Origin: Chamaea fasciata
Lineage: Eukaryota > Chordata > Aves > Passeriformes > Sylviidae
Assembly (NCBI GenBank): GCA_029207755.1
Contig: JARCOQ010000012.1
Location: 1,663,501-1,727,500 of the forward strand
Reading direction: 5' to 3'
Length of the DNA: 64,000 nucleotides
The number at the start of each line of letters is the position of its first letter. The stretch's first letter is position 1. The notes under the pieces were generated by a model, which ran no database searches, was not told where the DNA came from, and saw only the letters and a list, made by a program, of their open reading frames with translations. Shown piece after piece: positions 26,330-34,802 of this stretch. Made by a program: the position numbers and the translations under genes.

Positions 26330-26730
26330 CCCAGTCCCAGCTCGGCTCACTGGAACGAGCCCATCGCCCTCCGCCGCCGGCGCGTGTGGGCCGCCCTTAG
26401 CAGAGCCAGGTGAGCGCCGCTGCTTACACAAAGCTCCCCACGCCGCGGGGCCGGGGACAGTCCCGCGCGTTTGTTTGTACCGCTGACACCGTCCAGCTGC
26501 TGCGGTGCCACCTGCCAGCATCGTCCACGCAGGCTCTGCTCTGTCCGGGAATCCGTTCAAACACCAGTGCCACCCCACACGCACAAATCCACGCAGGCGT
26601 GCAGCCGGGCGCGCCCGCGGGAGGAGGCTGCGCGCCCGCGGGGCCGCGCCGGGGCCGAGGGGCTCGCACCCCGCCGGGCACCCGGGCCGAGCCCGGCAGC
26701 GGGCAGGGGCTGACATCCATCCCTCGGGCG
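26330..26730. promoter_or_regulatory. CpG island (block D)
   Basis: A GC-rich, CpG-dense patch of about 400 bp, 3.5 kb upstream of the coding exon. It contains no recognisable coding sequence. Confidence 0.65.
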
Positions 26731-26989
26731 GGCTAAGGGTGACACAAAGGCGGTGAAAGATGAGCGGATTTAGAGACAGGGAAGTGGAAGGAACAAAGTT
26801 CTTGCAACTTGCAACCGCCCCAAAATTCGGGATTGGTCGCTGCAGCTCGTTCCTGGCGAAGCCCCGCAGCCAGCAGCTGAGGAGGATCGGGATCGTCCCC
26901 GGCTTTGGAGAGGGCTCTCGCACATTTCAGAACAGCCTTCACAGGACTGCAGTAACTACACGCGCCGTGTCATTTTAATTTTGCTGTCG

Positions 26990-27370
26990 TTTTCAGGGCG
27001 CTTTCCCAGGGCGCTTTACCAGCGCCTGGTGGCAGAGTGACCTTCTCCGCACTCCGTGCGGCGAGCAGGAACGGAGGCGGCCAGGGCTCCCGGGGCTCTC
27101 GGCTGCCGAAGCTCCCGGCCGAGCATCCCAAAGTTTGTTTCAGTCTCTCTCTCTCTCCAGGGCTCGGAGGAATCCTCCATGTTGCGCAGCGCGGGCCGGC
27201 TGGGCTGGCAGCACCTCAGCCCGGGGTTCGCCTCTCGCCGGCTCCGCGCTCGGCGCGGTCCTGCCGCGGCCATCGCCCCGCCGAGCCGGGAGCGCAGCCG
27301 GGCTGAGCGCGGGGTGCGCCCCGGCCCCTGTCCCTGTCCCTGCCCACGGCCGCCAGCATCCTCCGGGGGG
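26990..27370. promoter_or_regulatory. CpG island (block E) with a possible CTCF-like site
   Basis: A GC-rich, CpG-dense block. GCGCCTGGTGGCAG at 27022-27035 matches a good part of the CTCF core consensus (CCASYAGRKGGCRS), with mismatches in the left part. A run of 11 G occurs near 27364-27374. The CTCF reading is tentative. Confidence 0.55.
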
Positions 27371-27379
27371 GGGGGTGAG

Positions 27380-27660
27380 GGGCGTGAATTATTTAGGTTT
27401 TCTATTTCCTACTTAAAGGGGGAGGAGGAAGAGAGCATGAACGAGCTATTAACCGCAGCCGAGCCCTGCTTCCCGAGGCTGTCTAACATTTGTAAATACT
27501 TATGCTGCGGCTGGTCCCCTCCTCCCCGGTTAAGTTGTTTAGTATGTTGGTTATTTGTACCGAATCCCGGCCTGTGTAGTGTCTGATGTGTTGTCGTTGC
27601 AATGTGCAGCCGGGGTGACACTGATGGATGCGCCAATGGTGAGACGGACAGATGTTAGGG
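27380..27660. promoter_or_regulatory. Candidate promoter-upstream element with CCAAT box
   Basis: A moderate-GC block between CpG-rich sequences, with GGTTAAGTTG, TTGTAAATAC and GAATTATTTAGG motifs. A CCAAT box in the NF-Y-like context GCGCCAATGG lies at 27633-27637. It looks like non-repetitive promoter-flanking sequence. Confidence 0.3.
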
Positions 27661-27780
27661 CGGATCTAGCGGCACGCACCGCCGCGGCGGCGAGCCCGCC
27701 CGCCCGCCCCGCCGGGGCTGCCCGCCGCCCGGCCCCGTCCTGCCGCACGGCTCACCCACGCTCACACACTCGCACACACG
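27650..27780. promoter_or_regulatory. Short CpG-dense patch (block F)
   Basis: GCC/CGC-rich sequence (for example CACCGCCGCGGCGGCGAG) followed by a CACACT/CACACA-rich stretch. It is part of the larger promoter domain rather than a separate island. Confidence 0.45.
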
Positions 27781-27829
27781 GGGCTTTTTGGGGAGGGGGG
27801 GGGAAACGTCTCGGTGTCGTCTCTTAAGC

Positions 27830-28250
27830 AGATCTGATCGCTCCTTCTGCGAGCAGATACTGTAACTGTGAGGAGCAACCAGCGAGTATCAATGAGATGG
27901 AACTGAGCGAGTTTGGCAGCAGAAGCGGCAATTGACAACTCACCATTTTCTTGTTTGCAAGAAATGTTTCGTTTTCCCCCAACAGTAGTAATTTCCCGGG
28001 GACTTTAGGCGACTGCGATTTTTTTTTTTCATCCTAAAGATCAGCTTAAAAAAAATCAACTCATAACAATAATAATCCAAAAAAAAAAAATTATCTCAAA
28101 CCTTCTCCACCCGTCATGTAAAGTGTTTGAATTTCCTGCAACTTGAAAGGGAAGCGAGAGCCCGAGAGCGGCACGGCGGCTTTATAGGATGTGAAGACGC
28201 AACAACATCTGCACTTAGTCAGGTATTTGGAATTATCCCAAATCTCGAAG
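27830..28250. promoter_or_regulatory. Candidate proximal promoter block with TATA-like sequence
   Basis: Non-repetitive sequence immediately upstream of the homopolymer arrays. A TATA-like TTTATAGG occurs at 28181-28188 in a GC-rich context (GGCGGC on its left). A transcription start about 30 bases downstream is possible. CpG-island promoters of developmental genes often lack TATA, so this may be coincidental. Confidence 0.25.
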
Positions 28251-28270
28251 AATGGGGGCGAGTGGAGTGG

Positions 28271-28410
28271 TTTTTTTTTTTTTTTTTAATCTTACCGTAA
28301 AAGTGAGCTCAGCTTTTTTTTTTTTCAATTCCTCCCCGTGAACTTAAAAAAAAAAAAAAGCAAAAAAAAAAAAAAAAAAAAAAAGCTACTGCTTTGGTGT
28401 TTTTTTTTTT

Positions 28411-28449
<39 letters not shown>
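28271..28449. repeat. Array of long A and T homopolymers
   Basis: T17 at 28271-28287, T12 at 28314-28325, A14 at 28346-28359, A23 at 28362-28384, T11 at 28400-28410 and T37 at 28413-28449. The A23 and T37 tracts are complementary with about 28 bases between them, so a long A/T hairpin is possible. The array lies directly upstream of the GC boxes. Such tracts usually exclude nucleosomes. Lengths may be unreliable because of sequencing error in homopolymers. Confidence 0.9.
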
Positions 28450-28450
<1 letters not shown>

Positions 28451-28505
28451 GCTGTTGTTGTTGTCGTTGCCGTGTCTCCCTTCCCTGCTGGCGGGGTCCC
28501 GGCGC

Positions 28506-28522
28506 GGGCGGGGCGGGGGCGG
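28506..28522 (+). promoter_or_regulatory. Cluster of GC boxes
   Basis: Closely spaced GGGCGG/GGGCGGGG sequences match the Sp/KLF-family GC box. They sit just downstream of the T37 tract at the start of the main CpG island, a plausible position for a TATA-less core promoter. Confidence 0.5.
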
Positions 28523-28721
28523 GAGCGGCCCGGGCCCCGCGCGCCCCCCGCCCGCCGCCCCGGCCCTCCCCGCGCCCGCCGCGCGGCCCCGCCGCCCAGG
28601 GATGCGCAATCAAACCCGCAGCACATCGATCCGCCGCCGCTCGCCGAACTGAGCGCGGCGGCTCGGCAGTGAACTTGGACAGAGAAAAAAAAAAAATTAA
28701 AAAAAAAAACCCAAAAAAACC

Positions 28722-28725
<4 letters not shown>

Positions 28726-28753
<28 letters not shown>
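28726..28753. repeat. (GA)n microsatellite flanked by A-tracts
   Basis: About 14 uninterrupted GA units, with A12-type tracts on both sides (28685-28696 and 28755-28766). All-purine strands of this kind can form triplex DNA. The position is inside the promoter or 5' untranslated region. Confidence 0.9.
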
Positions 28754-28759
<6 letters not shown>

Positions 28760-29007
28760 AAAAAAATCAACCCCCAAAACAGGGTAAACGGGGGAAAAGT
28801 GCTGCTTCCCGAAGAGCCGGGTGTGTGGGGCGCGGGCGCTGCCCGCTCCCCGCCGCTCTGGCCCCGCGGGGCGGGAGCAGCGGCTCCGCTGGCGGGGGCG
28901 CCGCCGGTAGCGGCCGCCGGCCGGGGCGGCCCCGACACCGCCCGCCCGCAGGCGCGGAGCGGAGCGCGGCGGCCGCGGCGCCAGCCAGGTGGGAGCCGGC
29001 GGGCTGG

Positions 29008-29040
29008 ATGTGTCGGCGGGCGGGCGGCGCGCCGGTGAGT
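29008..29040 (+). promoter_or_regulatory. Candidate 5' exon end with strong splice donor
   Basis: GCCG|GTGAGT at 29031-29040 is a near-perfect donor. An ATG at 29008 reads nine codons (MCRRAGGAP) exactly to the donor, in phase 0. The TSHZ3 coding exon ends one base into a codon, so splicing this segment directly to the main exon would not keep the known frame. A non-coding 5' exon is therefore the better reading. A fitting acceptor, CTTCCCCCCTCTTCTGCCAG ending at 29833, lies about 800 bases downstream and would make the coding exon start near 29834. This splice is untested. Confidence 0.3.
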
Positions 29041-29578
29041 GCGGCCGGGGCGGGCAGCGCCGCGGGGCGCGGCGGAGAGCCGGGGCTGCCGCCGCCGCTG
29101 TCACCGCGCGGGGCGGCCGGGATGGAGCGGCGAGCCGGGCCCTCCTCGCCGGGGGGGGGGCGGGGAAGGGGGGGTCCCGTGGCCCGGAGTGGCGGGAGGC
29201 GATGGCTGCGGGGGGCTCCGGCGGGGAACGGGTGCGCGCGGGGGCGGAAAGGGAAGGGCTGCGGCGGGGAGCGAGCGGCGCGGAGCCCGGCGGGCTGCCC
29301 TGCCCGTCCCTGCCCGGCCGGCCCTCCGCCGCCGCCGCGGGCGGCTCGGGAGACCGGCGCCGGCGGCGGGCGAAGTTGAGTGGCGGAGGGGGCGCGGCGA
29401 GGGGGTCGCCCCGGCCGGCGGGGCAGAGCCCTGCCCGTCCCCGTGCCCGGTCCGGCGGGCGATGCGCGCTGAGTGAAGGCGCGGCCCGGGGCGGGCGGCG
29501 GCGGTGCCCCGCTCCCTCTCGGCGGACCAGTTTGAGTGACACCGCGATCATCTCGTTTCCCTTCAAGCTTCGCCTGTT

Positions 29579-29600
29579 GCCGCCGCCGCCGCCGCCGCCG
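29579..29600. repeat. (GCC)7 triplet repeat
   Basis: Seven GCC units within the main CpG island, in the putative 5' untranslated region or an untranslated intron. GCC/CGG repeats in 5' regions are prone to length change and to structured RNA. Confidence 0.9.
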
Positions 29601-29674
29601 CTCCAGCGCCGAGCCGGGAGTGGAGAGCGCAGGCTGAGGCTCCGCCGGCTCCGGCCAAGAGATCCCCTGTCTTT

Positions 29675-29683
29675 ATGCCGTGA
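29675..29683 (+). other. Minimal upstream open reading frame
   Basis: ATG CCG TGA forms a two-codon frame about 390 bases upstream of the TSHZ3 start, in a weak context (CTTTATGC). It would matter for translation only if transcription starts upstream of it and this stretch is not spliced out. Confidence 0.3.
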
Positions 29684-29830
29684 TCTCCCAGCCCGGCCAG
29701 GCACCGGGGGCGCAGGGCGGGGTGGGGGGGACTGCGGGCTCTCCCCAGCCCTCCCGCCCGCACACCTCTTCGGGGGGCTTCCCCTCCTCCTTCCTCCGGG
29801 GCGATTTGTCAAACTTCCCCCCTCTTCTGC

Positions 29831-29913
29831 CAGCAGCAGCAGCAGCAGCAGCAGGGCTGTCCTCTCCTCTGTGCCGCCTCCTCCTCCTCCGCCGCCGCCG
29901 CCTCCTCCTCCTA
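29831..29913. repeat. Compound triplet repeats: (CAG)8, CTC/TCC and GCC runs
   Basis: Eight CAG units at 29831-29854 are followed by CCT/TCC and GCC triplet runs up to about 29913. The CAG run begins at the end of a strong polypyrimidine-AG sequence, so it could offer several NAGNAG-type acceptors. The array lies 150-240 bases upstream of the start codon, in probable 5' untranslated sequence. Confidence 0.85.
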
Positions 29914-29926
29914 CTCGGCATCGTGT

Positions 29927-30108
29927 ATGCACAGCAACAAAAAATATATCCCCGACCCAGCCCTCGCGCCGAGGCTGGAGCAGCTCACCGGATCTCTGGG
30001 GCTGAGGCAACTCTTCCCACCCCCGCGCCCCGGCTGCCCCCCCCCGCCGGCGCCCGCAGGAGCCCAGCATGCCGAGGAGGAAGCAGCAAGCGCCCAGGCG
30101 CGCAGCAG
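29927..30108 (+). other. Upstream ATG frame overlapping the TSHZ3 start
   Basis: The ATG at 29927 (context GTGTATGC, weak) opens a frame beginning MHSNKKYIPDP that runs past the TSHZ3 start in a different frame and is still open at the donor after 30108. In a spliced transcript it would continue out of frame into exon 2. If present in the mRNA it could reduce main-frame initiation. The peptide resembles no family I know. Confidence 0.3.
30069..30108 (+). CDS. TSHZ3: Teashirt zinc-finger homeobox protein, first coding exon (best match TSHZ3)
   Basis: The exon encodes MPRRKQQAPRRAA plus the first base (G) of codon 14, then the donor GTACGA after CAG. Vertebrate teashirt genes share this layout: a tiny first coding exon with the basic MPRRKQQAP start, and one very large second exon with the atypical C2H2 fingers, homeodomain and C-terminal fingers. 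Among paralogues, Ala at residue 12 and Arg at residue 10 favour TSHZ3. TSHZ1 usually has Ser at 12, and TSHZ2 has Lys at 10. A codon 14 beginning with G fits Ala. The start context AGCATGC is moderate, with a purine at -3. TSHZ3 is a nuclear transcriptional repressor with roles in neural, craniofacial and urinary-tract smooth muscle development. The rest of the protein (over 1000 residues) is outside the window. The paralogue assignment rests on 13 residues only. Confidence 0.8.
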
Positions 30109-30975
30109 GTACGAAAGCCGCTTCCCTTCCTTCCCTGCCTTCCCTTCCCTCGGCGGCCGCTGGCTTCTCCTCTCGCTTCCCCCCGTCTCTTTCATAACCG
30201 GCTCCCGGCGGGCTCCGGCGCCGCTCCGCGCCCCGCTCCTGCCCCGCTGCCCGCCGCTGCCGAGGGCTCTGCCGAGCGGCTCCCGGGCTGGAGGCGCGGC
30301 GCCGGCGCCGGGGGGTTTTGGGGGGATTTTATTTATTTTTTTTTTCTTTGGGGTGGGGAAGCGCATGAAAGCCCGTTCCCCACTTTTGGTGCCCACTTTG
30401 ATTTATTCCGAACTCTGCCATGCCCCGGCTCGGTTCTGGGGGGTAACCCTGTGCGAGGGGCAGGCGGGTGTGTACGGGCACACGCTGCTCGGGCTCCTGT
30501 GGTCGGTGTCACTCCGGGGCTGGGGGAAGCAAGGAGGAGAATTTTGGTTATTTCCAGCCCGTACTTTGGCACCTACTTTGCTTCTCTCTCTCGTAGTCTT
30601 CGTTCTTCTACATCCCCTTCCCTCACAGGCAAATGGTTTGTGAAAGCCAGGGAAAATACTCTTTTTATTTGATTCTTTTTTTCCTATTAAAAAAGAGAGA
30701 GGGTATGTATAAATACATGGCACGCTGTGAATGAAGTGGCACGGACAAAGTGATTTGGAGGCTCTGCAGTGTTAGTTGAAGATCTAAGCCCAGAACTGGT
30801 TCCTTTGCCCAACTTTTACCTTTTTCCTCTTCTGCCCTTGTACTGCACTGGAGATGTCTCTGCCGGACAGACACCCTCCTGGCTGGTCACTTTCTTTGGT
30901 AGCCTCTTCTGTTAATCCTATTGATTTCTTATTTATGAGTCCAGAGGAGAAGCTGCAAAGTAAACCAAAGGAGAG

Positions 30976-31013
<38 letters not shown>

Positions 31014-31319
31014 GGGTCTGTGTATTGTCAAGTGACTGGTGAATGTTTCTGATAGTGCCTTTACAATTTCCACCGTGTTGGTTTTTTTTTTTTTTTTTCC
31101 TTTTTAGAAATACTTTTCGAGGCTTTGTGCTGGTGAGGTTTTTTGTTTGTTTGGCCTGTTTTCCTTTTGCCAGAAATGTCAACTCCTGTTAAACTTAAGC
31201 AGTATTTTTTGGAAAAGCCAAACTGAAAAGAAAACAGTAAAAGAAAAGCCCCACATAATTTTACAGTAATCCTTAGTTGGGGATATGTGGGCTGGAAAAG
31301 GTTTCCTTGGCCTGTTGCC

Positions 31320-31450
31320 ATCCTTGATTTGATGTCTGATTGATCGCCTGTCATCTGGCAGCCTTTGATCTATTCATTCCCGATAAACATCAATAAATCA
31401 CTTGCCATGGTAACGCCAGACTCGGTGACGTCACACGTGGCCTGTCAACT
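31320..31450. promoter_or_regulatory. Candidate intronic enhancer: PBX/MEIS, TCF/LEF, RFX X-box, CRE and E-box
   Basis: Motifs in order: TGATTGAT (31337-31344, PBX/HOX type), CTGTCA (31349-31354, MEIS type), CTTTGATC (31363-31370, TCF/LEF type), CTTGCCATGGTAAC (31401-31414, one mismatch to the RFX X-box GTTRCCATGGYAAC), the full palindromic CRE TGACGTCA (31426-31433) and CACGTG (31434-31439) directly abutting it. This density of full-length matches in 130 bp, 1.3 kb after the first coding exon, is notable. Occupancy is inference. Confidence 0.5.
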
Positions 31451-31640
31451 CTCTGTTAGCGCAGCTCGGGGGGCTCCTGGCCGGCGGTGCCCCCGCGGGC
31501 GGGCCGGGGCTGCCGGGGCCGGGCTGGCCCGGGGCTGCCGGGGCCGGGCTGGCCCGGGGGCAGGCACGGCACAGCCCTGCTCGGGGACAGCCCTGGGGCA
31601 GCCGCCCCGACAGGCCGCGGTGGGAGTTTTCCAGAGGAGC
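31440..31640. promoter_or_regulatory. Small intronic CpG island
   Basis: A GC-rich, CpG-containing patch directly after the X-box/CRE cluster, separated from the main island by about 1.1 kb of AT-richer sequence. It includes a 25 bp tandem duplication. It may be a secondary promoter or a regulatory island. Confidence 0.5.
31506..31555. repeat. Two perfect copies of a 25 bp GC-rich unit
   Basis: The unit begins GGGGCTGCCGGGGCCGGG. Copies lie at 31506-31530 and 31531-31555, identical by eye, with partial similarity continuing on both sides. Confidence 0.9.
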
Positions 31641-32906
31641 CGGCAGCATCCCTGGCAGCGCGGCTGTGGTTGTGCTTTGGACAGCTGGGAGCAGGTAGTC
31701 CTGCAGCCTGGGCTAAGGGCTTGGTGGAACCCAGGCGTTCAGTGCTCCCACACTGCCTGACAGCTCCTCCGAGTGGGGTGGTTTGGGTTTCGCCGACAGC
31801 GAGGGGCTCGGGGAGCAACCAAAATTGTAAATACCAGTGCGCGCGTTCCCTTTCTTCTCCTCTTCGACATCCACATGCGTTCGGCCAGTGCTTTTGAAAT
31901 AGGGAGATGGACTTCCCAGAAGTCTTACCCCCGCGCACAAACAGCTAGAAAGTTTGGAAAGTTTCTCAGTACGGCAGTGATACCATCTAGCAAACAATAT
32001 CGTAGCCAAGTACTTCATGATAATATTTTGCTTTTCCGGCCTGTGCCATCAAATAACAATTTTCAAGAAAAACGACAGAGGTGAACTTTTCCTGATACCT
32101 GGGAAATTCTGTTTTGTAATGCGAATTTAGTTCTGCAAAATCTAGCTTTCCCATGTGTTTGACACACTTGACTTTGCTGGAAACTGAGCTCTCTCTCCAC
32201 AGGCTGGAAGAAAATGTTTCTGCACTAAACACACATTCTGAGGTATCCCTCTCTCCCTCCACCACTCTCTGTCTCTCCCTCCTTTCTCAAGTGAATCATC
32301 CGTGATGAGCGATCTGTCTTTCATATTTAGCAGAAGTGTAATCTCTTTAAACTTTTAGCTTTTTGATAGCCACATTAAACATTTAGTATTGTGTATAATT
32401 GCTTCCCACTGAGATGCTGCTTTTATTGGTCACATTGGAAATGTTACTTTTTCTAATAGCAAAAGCAAAGGCTTTTTTCCCTTTTAACACCTTAAAAAAC
32501 AGCTAAGAAATAACAGGTTAGTTAAGAAATATTCATTACAAAAACTTGACTGCAGGACTAATAGGAGATGGAAGAATGGTTTTGCTCTATCAAAATGACC
32601 CGTCAAAACGACTTTGTTTCATATTTGATTTAATTGTCTCTCTCCTGACAGGCACATTCATCAATAGCTTAATGGTCAATCAGAAGTTGGCAGAGTGAGT
32701 GCTTTCATTCTTTCCCATACACTAGCTTTGGCTTTACTTTATCAAAATGCCTCTGCCTAATGGATATGGGGGATGTAGAATGACTGAAGGGCTACTTATT
32801 TGACAAGAGTGAAAAAACAAGAACATTTATGCTGTTGATAAGTGCATGAAGATAAATAAGTGAGCTGTATGAGGCGTTTTATTTTAAGACAGAAGAAACT
32901 TACTTT

Positions 32907-32921
32907 CCCCCCCCCCCCCCC
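32907..32921. repeat. Poly(C) tract of 15
   Basis: Fifteen C preceded by TTT and followed by TTTTT. It belongs to a set of T/C homopolymer junctions in this intron. Confidence 0.9.
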
Positions 32922-33129
32922 TTTTTGGCTTGAGAGCTGCAAGTTATAAGGTTCATGACTGCTTTTGTGGCATACTGAGAGTGATGACAAATTGATTGCT
33001 TGGTACTGAGAGAGAAAAAAAGGTGGTGGTGGGGGGAGAATTAAAGATGTCTGCTGATTGGTAACTCAGGAAATCCAGTCCCCAGCAACCTTGAGAATAC
33101 TCGAGAATTTTTTTTCTCCAAACTGAAAG

Positions 33130-33360
33130 GTCCGCTCAGCCATAAAAAAAGAAAAGTTGTTTTGCCAGCTTCATTAGTGTTCACCTAATTAGCTGTAAAC
33201 CTGATGGATTCCTGACAGCTTTAATGATTGGAGATGACAAGCTCCACGCAGTGTCATCCAGCAGAATTAGGTTTGCAGCTAGTTTGATGTAATCAAGTTG
33301 ATATTACACAGTCCTGGTTGCCTTTAGTTGTGCATTAACTCAATTTTCTGCTGCAGGTGA
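33130..33360. promoter_or_regulatory. Candidate conserved intronic element
   Basis: A repeat-free block with CACCTAATTAGCTG (homeodomain core plus AGCTG), CTGACAGC (TALE type), TTTAATGATTGG, GATGTAATCAAG and TTGATATTAC. The motif density and texture resemble conserved elements of developmental genes. Alignment to other amniotes would decide. Confidence 0.35.
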
Positions 33361-34052
33361 CAAATGGGCTTTGGTACCTGGATAATCATGTCATAGGAAT
33401 TAGGACCCTTTTAATGGTCTGGAGTAGAATAACAACAACAAAGAACTCTCAGCAGCACAGAGCTCGCAGACATAACAGACAGGTGCACAAATTCTTTATG
33501 TCTAGCCCAAGTGTTAACACCACACTGTGGAAGACTAAAGCTGTCTCTCAGAATCAAGAATCTGTAAAAATGATAATTTCACTTTGTTTGCTTTGAGACA
33601 GAGCTGAATATCGTAGGTAAATTTGGGAAGGAGAGTCACGAATTGCAATTTTACTCCTCACCTGTTAAAGCAGGAAGATAGTCAGAATAGCTGCTCCAAA
33701 GACTTCTGTCATGTAAGTCAGGAGGAAGAAGGTATTTACCAGTTCGAGGCTACTGTCTGGGGAAGCTAAGATATTGTATTAATAGAGGCCAGTCTTATTC
33801 ATGCAAACAGTAATTATCTATCCTTAAATTATAGCTTTCGCTTGCAGCTTTTTTAGAAACCTATTTAAAAGATCAAGAAAATGTACTTCCTACTGACAGA
33901 AACGACTTAATGCATATTTTGTGTACATACCTTCTGAGGGGGGATTGGGAACTAGTGGTTTGCTGGAATCACATTTAGTTTACTTATTTATTTATATATT
34001 AAATAAAACAGTAAGAACCCAGACAACTGCACCGAGTTTTCAAGGCTCTGGG

Positions 34053-34089
34053 AAAACAAAACAAAACAAAAACAAACAAACAAACAAAC
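34053..34089. repeat. (AAAC)n-type simple repeat
   Basis: AAAACAAAACAAAACAAAA passes into repeated CAAA units, an imperfect AAAC/AAAAC microsatellite. Confidence 0.85.
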
Positions 34090-34605
34090 CGGGGGCCTGT
34101 GGTATTTTTGTTTTTACATAGCATGTTTTAAATCCTGGAGATTGCTGCATGCTTTAGGCTCTTCCCAACTCCCGTGCTCACATTGCAAAGCTGCACCTGG
34201 CCAGTGTGAGCCCTGAAAAACACGGAATTGATGCCTCAGAGGTGCAGAACACTTGCACTTTCCAGGGACTCGAGTGCTGGTGCCAGCCCTCGGCCCCTCC
34301 AGCGCGGGGCTGGGGGTGCAGCGCAGCAAACAGATGCAAGATGGCACACAGGTTGTGCCGCCAGATTTCCAGGCAGCTCTGACTCCGGCAACTCGAACGC
34401 TCGCCTTTAATTTATGGCAATTGCTTGCAACTACATACATACCCCAAAAGTAAATGTAGCGATAAAGTAGGCTACCTATAAAGGTACTTGCAGTGTCAGC
34501 CCTTGGTATGTTATTTGCCTCCAAACCTGCCACATATTTCTCTGTTGGGCAGAGATTCTTCCTAGCAGCAAGCTGACAAAATGATTAGTTATGGCTGTCC
34601 TCTGC

Positions 34606-34683
34606 TTTTTTTTTTTTATTTTTTTTTTTTTCCGGCAAAGTGTGAAGGAACAATGCAAAAAAAAAAAAAAAAAAAAAAAAAAA
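34606..34683. repeat. T-tract/A-tract inverted pair
   Basis: T12 (34606-34617), one A, T13 (34619-34631), a 25-base spacer, then A27 (34657-34683). The arms are complementary over about 25 bases, so the transcript could form a U/A hairpin. Confidence 0.85.
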
Positions 34684-34788
34684 GAAGAAGAAAAAGGGGC
34701 ATAAATATAAAAAGGCTTGATAGGTTCCCCTGAATATCCGGCTGGAAAACAGAATTTTCCAGAATCAGCTGCCATTTCTCCCATTAGC

Positions 34789-34802
34789 TTGACAGCTGTC
34801 AA
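34789..34802. promoter_or_regulatory. Perfect TALE-type palindrome
   Basis: TTGACAGCTGTCAA is a perfect 14-base palindrome of two inverted TGACAG half-sites around an AGCT centre. TGACAGSTGTCA is the known dimer-type site of the MEIS/PKNOX/TGIF homeodomain families. ATTAG lies on both sides (34783-34787 and 34802-34806), adding homeodomain-like cores. The surrounding sequence (34745-34900) is repeat-free. A regulatory role is inferred. Confidence 0.5.

Larger units (their letters stand above)
28480..30320. promoter_or_regulatory. TSHZ3: Main CpG island containing the TSHZ3 first coding exon (block G)
   Basis: The longest and densest CpG-rich block in the window, about 1.8 kb, spanning the putative 5' untranslated region, the coding start at 30069 and the start of the intron. 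It is the most likely site of transcription initiation. It contains GC boxes, a (GA)n tract, G-runs (near 29151-29172) and triplet repeats. Very long frames here, such as 28697-30070 on the minus strand, reflect low stop density rather than coding. Confidence 0.8.

Noticed and set aside
28181..28188. TTTATAGG as a definite TATA box fixing the TSHZ3 start
   Set aside because: It lies about 1.9 kb upstream of the start codon and ahead of the main CpG island. Without start-site data it is only listed as a weak possibility.
28697..30070. The longest open frame in the window, 457 codons on the minus strand, antisense to the TSHZ3 exon
   Set aside because: Its composition is Arg/Pro/Ala/Gly-rich with poly-Gly and poly-Leu runs that come from GC-rich and triplet-repeat DNA. 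There is no domain, and the frame ends in homopolymer-derived Phe runs. CpG islands routinely give such frames.
28989..30672. Frames of 330-338 codons crossing the TSHZ3 start region on the plus strand
   Set aside because: They are out of frame with the recognised TSHZ3 start. One begins at a GTG, and they run through triplet repeats and the splice donor without any recognisable domain.
34606..34683. T/A inverted pair as a possible microRNA hairpin
   Set aside because: The arms are pure homopolymer and would not give a specific precursor. A simple repeat explains it.
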